Source of the DNA: Apus apus | Lineage: Eukaryota; Chordata; Aves; Apodiformes; Apodidae | DNA: 64,000 nucleotides | Direction: 5' to 3' | NCBI RefSeq assembly: GCF_020740795.1 | Contig: NC_067294.1 | Span: 4,278,001-4,342,000, forward strand | In this document: in pieces, positions 38,562 through 50,500 of the stretch | Position numbering within the stretch: position 1 is the stretch's first letter | How the letters are laid out: every line of letters starts with the position of its first letter | Notes under the pieces: generated by a model | What the model was told of the DNA's origin: nothing | Seen by the model: only the letters and a program-made list of their open reading frames with translations | Database searches by the model: none | Translations under genes and position numbers: made by a program

Positions 38562-41500
38562 GTAAAGACCACAGGTTGTCTGAACAACACAGCTTGTTCT
38601 GCAACTACTTGCGCTACATTTTGAGTTTTCTTCCTCCATCAGAAGGTGTTTCAAGGCTGGAACCACTGGTTCATTCACAATTCAAAAAAGCCAGCATGCT
38701 CCGTTAGTGAATGCTATCAAACTAACATCTTAATTGGTAAAAAATCCAGACAGAACCACTTAAACTAATTACTCTCATTTATTAGCTAAAAATGGAGGCT
38801 GAAGTAGAAATGTCTCATAGTAACCTCACTTATTATGTTGTGCCCACTGGAATAGATATTTTCTCTGCATTTTTATCTTTATTTAAATGCATAATCAAGA
38901 TAAAGCCTTTTCATCAGGTCTGCAGGTGAAAAAACCTCCAAAACCCACTGCAAATGCATGCAGATTTAAATCAGCTATTTTAAGGAAAATAAAAGTATGG
39001 GCACGAGATCATCTTCTTCACTGAAGGGTGCATTATTCCATAATAATTGCTTCAGTGGGGAGATGTCAGCCATTTAACACCAGTTTTTCCTCCCCCAGGG
39101 TCTACAAAACGTAAGAGCTACGAAGGGTCAATTAGTGGTATTTGAATGTCGCATCCGTGCGACCCCCAGCTCACAGGTTCACTGGTACAGAGAATATGAT
39201 CAGATAATAGACTCTGCTGACTTCCGAATACTGAGGAAAAGTAGGTATTACTGTCTGCCTGATGCACAGTGATTCTGTTGGGACAGTGGAAAGGCAGGAA
39301 CAAGAACTGCTATCAACACCAGGAGATAGAAGGTGTTGATAGGGGCCGAGCGCAGCAACGCGTGAGCAGAGGCACAAAGGGAGGGGTCTGCCGTGCTGGC
39401 AGCTACTAATGGAAGTGCTACTGAGCCATAACATCATGTCCCTGTTTATTAGAACTACTGGTGAACTCGGGAAAAAAATTTTAAAAAAGAAAAAAGCACA
39501 TTTTAAACAATTTATCATAGCCCCAGCATGAGGTCATAGCTCCAGAGGGTCAAATTCACAGCAACTAATTCCAAAGTTAGGGGAGCTCTTTCTATACCAC
39601 CTCAGTGGAGAAGTGGTTCCTCAGCCAAACCTGAGCTTCCCATATTGGGATGGTATTTATCTTGATGGACAGAAAGGCAGATGGTCCCTTTTGTAACTGG
39701 GGTGCAAGCTGAGGTTGGAAAGGAAATGAGGGCTGAAGGCTTTTCTTCCATTCTGGCATTATAACCATTTAATTTTTTCTCTCTTGTTTTGAGCAGAGGC
39801 TTGTTCATCAGCAGTTCCTGGTAAGTATGCTGTACATTTTTGGTTAGACATCTCATTGGTTAATTGCCCCACACTTAATTTTTCCCACCTCATCCAAGAT
39901 AAAACCATAATGTTGAAAGGGGGTCCAGAGGACAGCACTGAAGTCAGTGTAAGGCTGAGAGCTTTCACATTCTTAGTTTTAACACAAGCACTTGAAGACC
40001 CTGATTTTTTTCACAATAAAAAAGGTACAGTCCCTTTACCATTCAGTCACAGAAGAACACCCTGTATGTTAAGGGAAAACATATCAACCATTCTGGCCTA
40101 TAATATTTTCTGGGATTTAAACTTGTGCAAGAGAAGACAGAATTTTGTAATTGTGCCTTGTTTCTCTAAAGTCACAGGAAGGAAGATCCTTCCTTCACCT
40201 TTGCTCTTCTGAATCCCTAGTATTCTTATGCCCTTTACATTACTTTTTTGCACTTAATTGCTGCCAAGATCCATCACAAAGTAGCAGCCCTTCTGCAAGG
40301 GCTTCTTCCTACAAGTTAACATTTGGCTTTTACAATACAATAACATGCCTGAATTTGTCATTTCAGAGGAAGTCTGCACCCTGGTTATTACAGAAGCTTT
40401 TCCAGAGGACTCTGGAATATTTAAATGTGTTGCTGAAAATGAATTTGGATCTGCAGCATCCAGTGCACGTCTCTCTGTTTCCCCAGGTAGGCACATGAGT
40501 GTCTGATATGAGCAGCTAAGCACAAGAGAATTTGCGGCTGCTCAGCGTGAGGCAGTCACAGATATTTGCCAAGCAGAAACCAGACCCAGACACTTTTGTA
40601 GGCTCAAGAGAAGTGAAATGCCTCAAAAATGCAGTCTGCTTGGGTACCTCTCAAAGCCCAGATGCAAGTTGTTCTGTGGTTCTGCTTTTGGCCCCTCCTC
40701 CTCCTGGGTCAAGGATGACAAGGTGGAGATGTTTTTGTCTCTCACAGAGAAGTTTCACCCCTGCAGGCACCCCAATTTGGCCCAACACACTGGGTGTATC
40801 TATACCTTATCTCTTGTAACATGACTTGCCTGGCTTGTGCTGAAAGCTATCTCCAAAACAGCTATCTCCAGAACAGCACCTTGCAGGTACACCAAAGCTC
40901 AGCAGCCTTGGTGAGATGTCAGGTTTGGCTAATGCAGCCATGCAAGTTTTGGTCTGTGCAGAGCCCAGGCAGGTTGAACTCTCATTCACCTGCACAGACA
41001 GATCAGTTTCTTGTTACGAGAGCACACTGTACTGGTGAACCATCACTGCCTTCCACCTGACTTGTGGACAATTCTACTTCCAGGAGCAAAAGAGCTGGAA
41101 AGCTTTGCAGGTGCTTCCCACAGGCCAGCTGTGCAAGTCACCATGAAGAAACCCACCTTCCCTAGGAACAGCCAAACAGGAGCCAAGGACCGAGATGTGG
41201 CTGGTCTGCCATCCTACAGCACAGAGACCCCAGGGCTGGCCAGACGAGCAGAAGCCACAAACTTTGGCCAGATGAATTCCAAGAGCAAAGCTGAGGATTT
41301 TCATGGAGCTTATGAGAATTCTCCTCAGGCTTCACCACTGGGGTAAGACAGAGAGAAAATCACATCCCTGGGGTAGTTTTGCACAATACTGAGGGGATGA
41401 ACTTTCTCGTGAACAAAACAATACAACTGCAAAGCTTTGTAGTTCTTGCATTACTAGTTATTTTATTTAATTGTTCCAGAGAAGCATAACAACTTAGATC

Positions 41501-44500
41501 GAACGCCTTAGCAATTCCATCCCAGATTTGTGCAGTGTTTCTCAGGTGTTTACAGGCATAACAAAGCCATCAGATGGTGACAGTTAAAAGGTCCAAGCCC
41601 AGCACTACAGAGGAGTTTCCTCAGCCCTGTTTGTGAAGGGCAGAGCTCCAAGGAAGACACGTGCCTTCTCTCTAACCCAATGCCAGCCCTGCCCCACTGT
41701 GATCCTGTCACGCCAGGTGCCAATGGCTGCCCGGACAGAAAGCATGCCCTGTGTTACAGATTATTCTTGGTTGTGCTCTGCCACTTTAACTAAACTGGTT
41801 AGTTTAACAATTCTGAACACACTCCTCCAAATTCACTACAGGAGAGATCACATTTCATTATAAATGTCTCTGTGCACAGGGATTATCTTCCTAAATCACT
41901 GAGTAAAAATGTGTTTGCTTCAATAACCTGCAGACAGACAGGAGTTAGCTCAGCTAAACTCCCAGTTTAGCTTCAAGCCCTTCCAGTGAAAACCAGGTTT
42001 GTTCCTGGGAGATTAGCTGGGACCCAAAGCAGACCCAACTGCAGAATCAAAACCCTGGCTGAAGCAAACGTGTGGACCTGGGAAGCCTGCAGCAGCACAA
42101 AGCTTGCAGCCTGCCAGGGAGCTGAGCGTGGGCTGTTGTTGTCCTCAGACACCACAAGCCAAGGACATGAATGCGGCCCCGAATTCAAGGCAACTCATGT
42201 TCAGCTGCCTCAGGTCCAAACACCTAGAAGATATGGCTGAATTTGCTTGGGAGTGTCTAATGCAGACCAACACTGCATCTTTACCTGATGATTGTTTCAA
42301 ACAAGGGCAGGCTGTTAATTGTCTGACAAGCTAAAACGAAAGCCTTCTATAAAATCTTGGGCATAATTACCTCTTGGAATGAACAGGGGCAGTAGGAGAC
42401 ATTTGCCTCTGTCCTTTTAGAATAGGACTAGTTTTTCCATCCTCTCCAGACTTCTCAAATGCAGCAGAAAACCTGTGTTTTGGCATTTCTAACAAGCAAC
42501 CTGTGAGGAGGTTCTTCTAGATGATCCTGCTTAGGACAACTACTTCTAAAGTTTATTGCCTGCAGCAGTACCAGTGAGCTGTGGCTGCATTTTTATTTTG
42601 GTTAGTTTGAAATTCTGGTTAGTTTGAAATGCAGTACCTGATGTCCTGCATGAAGGGCTCTAGCAGATCACCAAAATCAGCAATGTAATAGCTTTTAAAA
42701 CTTTTGGTTATGTAAAACATGATTGACAGCAATGTTGAACCAGATTTTGGAAGACATTTACATGTCTCAAGATACAGAGAGAAAAATATTACATCACTAG
42801 ATACCTTCATCTATGAGCATTTAAATATCCTTAAAGCCCACAGTCTTATTGCCATGTGCTTTGAAACATTATGAATGGGACTCAACATTGCAAATGTTGC
42901 TGCTACCTCAAATTAAGCAATTATCTCTAATGACAAGCTGTGCTGTAACTGTCTTGTTAGACAGATTTAGCCATATAACTCTCTCATGTAGTCTATGTGG
43001 TTGAAACTGTATTAGCAAAGATGAAAAAGAAATACTGACAAAGGGAGCAATGACAGAACAAAGCTATTACTGGGTATAACTATAATATGAATGAAGTCCT
43101 TGTACTCGTGCTTCTCCAAATTATTGCTTAGCAACAGCCACTCTACAAAAGCTGGAAATGCAATTCTAGAAGACTGCCACTACCAGCTACTCCCTTCTGA
43201 GACCTTTTTATCAGCAGCTTAGTGTCCTTCTCAACAGCAGAACAAAATCTACACTGATTATTAACTTGAGTAAAGGAACGAAATCCAAGAGAGTGACTTC
43301 AGGCACTAATTATACTGCCAGGAATACTTTTAGATAGCTTTTAAGATTTCTTAATAAGCAAAAGATCCTTAGCTTTTTTTCCTAGCTATTTGTTGCTGTA
43401 TGACACAACGTGTCACCATTCACAGAAAGTAAACTGACACAGTACAGACAAGCTGGTCTCTAACACCTCGCAGTGCTGGGCAGGGTACTTACTAAGTCAC
43501 CCCAGAGCAGGCTATGAGATTTATTCCTCTGCCTTTATCACGTCTGCTTCTAGTTCTTTCAAATTTTTTTCCTACCTTCTGGATCCCAATTTTTCTGTTC
43601 CTTTTTCACCCAAGTCGTCCTAGCTGCATCCAGCCTTTTAGGTGCATAAAGCTGTCCTTAAGTTGATGTCTTGCAGCCAACAAGTTCTGAATCAAGCATG
43701 CTGCACCCTCGCTGAAGTCGATGGGGAGCCAGGGAGCCTGTCTAAGCACAATCTGACCTTCCACAAGCTCGGAGCTTCCAACAGGGCAAACGATCCCTTT
43801 TTTAAAAGTATTCAACTCAGTGCAAACTACGTATTTTTAAAATTTTTATATTATTATTAGCTTAAAAAGCAAATAACCTCTTCAACCACCGGGGACATAT
43901 TTCCTTCCTCAATCACTTTCACCTCGAGGGATTTAAATAAATTAGCACTCAATTAGCACCTGCTCTGTAGATGCAGTTTACAAACGATGGGCTGATGTTT
44001 AGATACAAACACTAAATATGGATTAACTCTTGAAGATCTCTGAACTGAAAGACTCACCCATGCAGAGAAGGGAGAGAAGAGGGACTGAAGGACCACATGC
44101 AGCCGAGGTGCAGCACTTAAGGGGTTGGGGTTTTTAAACAATCCAAGGCAGGAGTTGCCAGAGTATAATTAAGGTCCTTTTATGTTCATTTAGGATGTAA
44201 TTAAGCATTGAAGCCTTTGATTAAAGGAACACAAATCACCCGATCTGCCAGCAGGATCTGCTGCCGTCTGGCGGACTTTAATCCAAATAAGTATCTGTAG
44301 TAATACACACAAACAGCAAAATATCATCGAATAATATTTAGCCACCAAATAGATTTGGTGTTATTCGGTGTATGACCCCTCAGACACCCACCATAAACAA
44401 TGTTCCTGCTCCTGATTAAGCTCCGTGCTCTGATTAAGCAAAGGTGCAGGCAGCACCGGGGGGATGGAGGCAGGGGCACCGGGCACCCGCTGGGCTGGGG

Positions 44501-47500
44501 AGCGCTGCTGGAGGAGTTATTTAAATATTTCACTGATTATATTTTTTATATTAGTAGTATATTTACACCTGGCTTTCAACTACCTGTTGCCTTTAAGTAT
44601 AAAGCCTTAAAAGCAGTAACCGGGTTTTATCGCTAGAGAGACAATTACCTACAGCCAATTAGAATATGAAGAAAAAAAGGAATTTCGTTGAGAGAACTAA
44701 GTGGGATTTAGGGACGTTTAAGCACCTTGCAGCGATTCTTCATCGCTGCTCCTTGACAGGCTACTAAAGAAAATAAACGAACGAACAAACAAAGGAATAA
44801 AATAATCTGCGTTTCCGTTCGGTAGCTGTGGAGTTGTGCAGTTCTTGCCCTTCTCCCGGGAGCGGGGAAGGCGAGAGAGAGCGCGGAGCCTTGCCCCGGG
44901 CAGAGCCGGGATGGAGCCAGCGGAGACACGGGGACACAGCCCGGGGACACCGGGACACAGCCCGGGAATACAGCCCGGGGACACCGGGACACAGCCCGGG
45001 AATACAGCCCGGGGACACCGGGAGCGCTGCCCCCCGGGGCCAGCGCCGGGCAGGTCTGAGCTGCCCAGGAGGGTGATGTGCTGAGCAGGGGCACCTGCCC
45101 AAAAAAACCGGCTCCCGTCCTGAAAGGAAGCGTCCCCTTGGAGCCGGGACTCTTATTCTGACGCGGTGCGGGCAGGGGGACAGGCAGGGCCCGCCGTGTC
45201 ATCTGCTGGCAGCACATTAAAGCCTCTGCTCTTAAAACGCTACGCAGAGGGGTACAATGACAGTCCGGGTCAGTGAATGACAGTCCCTTCCCAAAATACT
45301 GGTTAAAGCCCAGGTGACAACTTCTAGACTGTAGGTAAGATGCTGCGGCTTGGGGTTTTTTTTCCACGTCAGTTTTTAGTTGGAGGCTGGATAGGGAGCT
45401 GGCTGGAGAGGTCGCAGCGCGCTGGGTCATGCTGAGAGGAAAATGTCCCTTTAAGGTGTCAGAGGTAACGTGGGAGGCAACAAAGGCGGGGGGGGAGAAA
45501 GGAATTGTATTTTTTAGAAAGGAAAGTGTCTCTATTATTACTTACTGGTTTTGTCTTCTTAAGGTCAATAGTCTCTAGACGTTTTTTCCCCACCCAAATC
45601 AAGGTGGGATGATTCAAGGAAAATGAAACTTGTCCCTTGCGGTGACAAGTGAATCTGTGCATTGTATCTTGTCTAAGTGCAGTATTCTAGAGAACAAACT
45701 AAATGCTGGTTTCTGTTCATAGTCTGTAGGTAAAATTAATTAATCTCTACTCGGGTAGTGATATAAAACAAGATTCAACAAATTTTCTGCACCAGCGAAT
45801 AAGAACATAGTGTGGACACACGAAAAAAAAATTGGGAACAGCTTCAAATTCCAAGAGCGTGACAAGGGGAAAGCTAGGGAATTTTTACTAGAAAACCTTT
45901 GTTTGCTTACAGCTAATTACAACTAATATTGAGAATTACCTTAAGGAAATTAAAGCTTTGACTCTTGAAAACGAGAGCCATGTCTCCAGTTGATCCCCCC
46001 CCATGGGAATTTATGACCTGGTGGAGCCCTTCTTCGGGCTCCCCCATGAGAGGAACACAATATACTGTGTATATATAGCACTGAAACAGCTGATCTCAGT
46101 GGGGCAAGATTACCATATTTTCCAGCACATGTAACTGTGTGGATTTATGTTCTAATTTTTTTTATTAGTAGCTTTACATTTATTTTAGGGGGTTATTTAT
46201 TTATCCCGGAGCTGAAGTTGTTTGTCCGTTTTAACAAACTTGCTCAGTTTGCTCTAATTAAACTTTCCTCTTTTGTAAGTCCTGGAAAGCCCATGTTTAG
46301 ATATCAAGGACCTGCAAAATAATTGCAGGACCTCTGAGAAGCTCAGCTTGTTCTGTTTTATCCTGTCATTGGGGCAATTATTACCCCTAACAGCAAAACT
46401 GGAGAAATGACTTCAGATGGAGAAGCACAGTCCTTGGCATTCTAATCCCAAGTATCAACTGGATATAAAAAGCTCTGAATTTGAAAACCATTAGAGAAGA
46501 AATCAGGATACCTGCCTTCAAAGGTTTAGTTTTAGGCTTAAAAGAAAGTGGAACTTGTTTCATGTTTCCTTATAATGTAAGGAACTTCTCAGCACAAATT
46601 CTCCAAGTAACAGGACATTTAGTATTTTGACAGGGCACAAAACTGCAGGATCCAGAGATCTTTAGCTAAGATGATATGTGGCAAATTACCTTGCTTAGCA
46701 GTAGTATCTGCAGTTACCGGTAGGGCTAGGCAGGTGGTGGGTCAGCCCAATAAACCAAATGCTGTTTATTTTATAATTCACTAGGCTCTTGCAGAAAAGA
46801 CAGCTGTGGTGAGCACTGCACCTGAGCCAGACAGACTTTGTGACTTGTTATTGCAATCCAAAATGTTCATACAGGTCTGGAATAGCTCTAATCAATCTAA
46901 TCAATCCTAAATATCTTTATTTTTAAGCTCAAGCTTTAACTGTCAGTTGCCTGAACTTCACACTCTTTGGATTGCTAATGACTGCTCACACACAGTATTT
47001 TTGTGATTCAGATGGTGATGTACAATTTACTCTATCTGTATTGTCTTCCTTAAGGGAAAATCCACACCAAGAAAGCTTCTATTCTGCAAGGCAAGGGTTC
47101 CATTCTATCCAGGAGCCCAGCCAAGAAAGCTTTTGTGGCCTACCACCTAGCTTTTACCAGCCACCTCTCCAAAGCCAGTTATCACCAACAAAATCGCAGG
47201 ACAGCCGTGAAACATCTCCTATGAGTGTCCCAAATTTCCCATCCGTTTCCTCTATGTGCCAACCAACCATGTTTAACTACGAACGTCCAAAACATTTTAT
47301 CCAGTCTAAGAATGCATGCCAAGGGCAACAACAGCCTCCGGGACCTGCAGCCTCTACAGAGTCAAGCAGACAAATCAAACAGTCTTCCATCCTAATACAG
47401 CCTCGTAACCCAAGTGGGCAGAAATTCTCCTCCTCGTCATCGCTGAGCTCTTCAATCACGCTCTCCTCGCCTTCCTGTAGTGCCCCTAAGGAATCCACAT

Positions 47501-50500
47501 ATCCTGTCACACCTGCATCTGCCCAGTCTCCTGCTAGCTCATCATCTGGGCAACGGCTTGTATCCATGCCTAACCAAACCCCCGCAGCATTTCTGTGCTC
47601 AGTGCTACCCTCGCAGCCCGACTATAACAGCCAAACTCCTTCTCCTATGGAACCTCAGTAAGTATATCCAAGCTTCTAACCTCCCCTTGCTTTCCTCTGG
47701 CCTGGCCTCTCCCATGCACTACCCATCCCTAATCCAACCATCTGGTAAAACTCCAGCTTGGTGGAAGCCAATGGTACAACTCCCATTGACTTCTGGCCGT
47801 CGAGGCAGGACTCTGCATGAACTGGGTTAGGAGGCTGAGCGCTTGCCCCTGGTGTGGGAGAGATGGGTATCCATCAGGAATTAATCTGCACAGAGGTCAT
47901 GTCACGGGCTGCTGTGCAGATTTTCTGGGTCAGTTTGAATAATTTAGTTTGATTTGATGGAAACCACTTGTTTAAGAGTATCCCGAACAGAAGACACCCC
48001 CTTTAAAGGGATTTCTCTCAACCAACACTGCTTACAAACAGGGAGGCAGGGGGGTCACAGTAGTATTTCCCACATAGAAACAACTTTCAGATTCTTAGTA
48101 AGCCTCAGTAGCATTTTCAGGTTCCCACTCACCTACAACACAGTTCTCATTAGTCATATGTGCTAACAGAAAGGCAGCCGCTTCAAAATTTTACCCCTTC
48201 AAACCAAAGACTAAATTCTTTCCTGAATATGTATTATATCATTTTGCCTTTGGGCTGCAATCCAAATATCTCCCAAGGTCAGTGAGTTGGGTCTTGCCTT
48301 CTCACCAACTTGTATTCCTGCCAATGTTAGCTGGAAGTCCCAGGGAAAGTAAGTGTAGAACATGCACAGAACACTCAAGAGAGGGTATTAGAAAGGTGAT
48401 GGGCAGGGGGGTCCTGCTGGATATAAATTCAGGTTTAAGTGTCAGTTTGTGTTCAGGAAATCTGATTAGATCTGGGGTGGCTTTTTTGAATCACAGCACT
48501 GTGGGAAGAGGAAAGGTAAGACAGAGAGGGCTAGCTGGGGCACTGGGGGGTCTTTGTGAAAAGTCTTGCAGGAGGGTGCGTGGGTTAGGCAGGCACCTGG
48601 AGTAACTCCTGGGCTTTGTCTGTAGTGTGGGGCTGCTTGTTTCCATAGGCAGGCTTTGGTGCCTCACTGTGCTTTTCATATAAGCTGCTCTTAAATGCAG
48701 CAACCTGTGAGTTGAGGAATTCTTTTCCTAATCATGCTACAAATGGGCAAACAGATGTGAGACATTCATCCGTTGGGAAAATTATTCAAGTTTTTTAAGT
48801 TATAACTTGGGTAAGTTAAGTCCAAGTAGTACTGGGAATAAGTATCAGAATTATAACACCTCTTACCTTGTTCTAATCCGGAAAACAAATTCCCAAGCAA
48901 CAAGAGGAAGAGGATTTTGAATAGAAATAACTGCTGAACACAACTACAGGATCAGGCTACATGGGGGGTTGCAGCAAGGGCTCCTAAAGACCCAGCCTAG
49001 CTTGGCTATTGAATATCTGGATGGAAATGCTACATGAAGTAACTTTCTGGGAACAAGAAGAAGAGGACAACTAATGAGCTACTTGCTCATAGCTAATCAA
49101 CTAGTCTGTGACTGTGCTGTGGAGTTGCAGAACCCAGAGCCTTTTCCACAATTCATATTGCAAAGGAATGCAGGTTTTGAGAGAGAACTTGCTCCTAGAC
49201 AGCCTCCCATTGCTCAGTGGAGTTAGCAGCTCCTCCAGAACACTGCTAGGCTTCCTGCAGACACTGAGCCAGGGCAGGGGCCACTGCAGGATGCAGGGAT
49301 GCTCAACAGTGAGGACATTCAATGACTTGGCTAGACCATGATGCTTCCTCTGGAGTTTCTGATACTCAGTTACACCACCTAGCCTGTCCCAAATGCTGTA
49401 CAGGTCCATTTGAACCACAGTTTCTAGGCAGCAGGTTCACATTTTTGTATTTTTATGAAGCTGTAGCAAACAGTCAAGCAGGCCTTCAGGAGTAACTTTG
49501 TTTTCTCTTCCTGCATGAGTAGTTATTCACAACCAATGTATAACAAACAAGCTAGCATCAACTCTATGCAGAAGACATCAGACCAAGAAATTCAAGGAAC
49601 AAAAGAGGCCCTCATTCAGGACTTGGAAAAGAAACTCCGATGCAAAGACAACCTTCTCCAGAATGGCAACCAGGTAAGGGAAACCTGCTGATTAAAGAGC
49701 CTCTGTGCTCTGACTCTCAGTAGTGCAAGCAGGGATGCAGAGACTAGTTCTAGTGCCCCAGAGGCTGAAGCCTCCAAAAGGAGCTGAAAACTAAAGGAAA
49801 CACAGGAGTAACACTGCTCAAACACCTTTACTCGGAACCTCAACAGATCCCAGCAAGAGTTCTTTGAGACATTTATGACCAGAATATTCTTTCAGTGTGA
49901 GGTGGCTGAATTTTTCCATTAGACATGCTAAAAAGACACCCCATCTCTTCCAACAGCAACTCCATTTTTAATCACAGCTCAATGCTGGTGGAAAAGGTGC
50001 CGTTCTGAAAGATTTACATCCAATCTCTTCATTTCCCAACACCCTCTTCAGTTATTTTTGCTATTAGAATGCAAAGAGCTGTACTGGTGGCCAAGTGCAT
50101 CTCAGCCTTGGAAAGACCCTTCCCAGCAGAGGAGCAGGACTCTGCTACTGCATCATGAAAGCTGGCCTAAAGGGGTTGCAGGAAAGATGGTTGGTAGTCT
50201 GTCAGCATCTACTATGGTACCTGAATGTCTGCATCTCCTGTGACTTCAGTAAGGAATGGATTCACTTCTGAAAGCCATCTGATGCAGCAAAATGGCTTTG
50301 AGCTGCTATTGCCTTTCCCTCTTATCCTACCTTCTTGGCCAGCACACACTGTTCAAGCCATCTTGGAATTTGTGCAATCATATTAATAAGGCTAGAGCTG
50401 GGATAAAGGTCCACGTTTAGAGCTGTGGCACAAACTTGAACTCTCTGCTGGGGATCCCTCTGAACATCTCATCCACTGACAATTAGAAACCCAAGGAGAA

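Larger units (their letters stand above)
41343..46946 (+). other. MYOT: MYOT intron separating extra exons from the classical part
   Basis: No exon was recognised in these 5.6 kb. It holds a small tandem duplication at 42.6 kb, an AT-rich segment with CpGs and an inverted repeat at 44.16-44.40 kb, a GC-rich patch with a minisatellite at 44.83-45.19 kb, and a TATA-like site near 46.07 kb. These are candidates for a promoter of the shorter myotilin. Confidence 0.5.

Noticed and set aside
39793..39796. Use of GAG rather than CAG as the acceptor for the 24-nt microexon
   Set aside because: It also keeps frame but adds a codon and loses the exact length match with the palladin-family segment (KK, two variable residues, S, then EE); CAG is also the better acceptor.
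44708..45430. 240-codon minus-strand open frame
   Set aside because: Its repetitive Pro/Gly/Cys stretch is the 34-bp minisatellite read backwards; no recognised domain or splice structure.
46996..47012. Alternative acceptors (CACACACAG, GTGATTCAG) for the classical MYOT exon
   Set aside because: Their phases (0 and 2 nt needed) do not take the two bases left by exon L5; the acceptor ending at 46,946 does. They remain possible for other transcripts.
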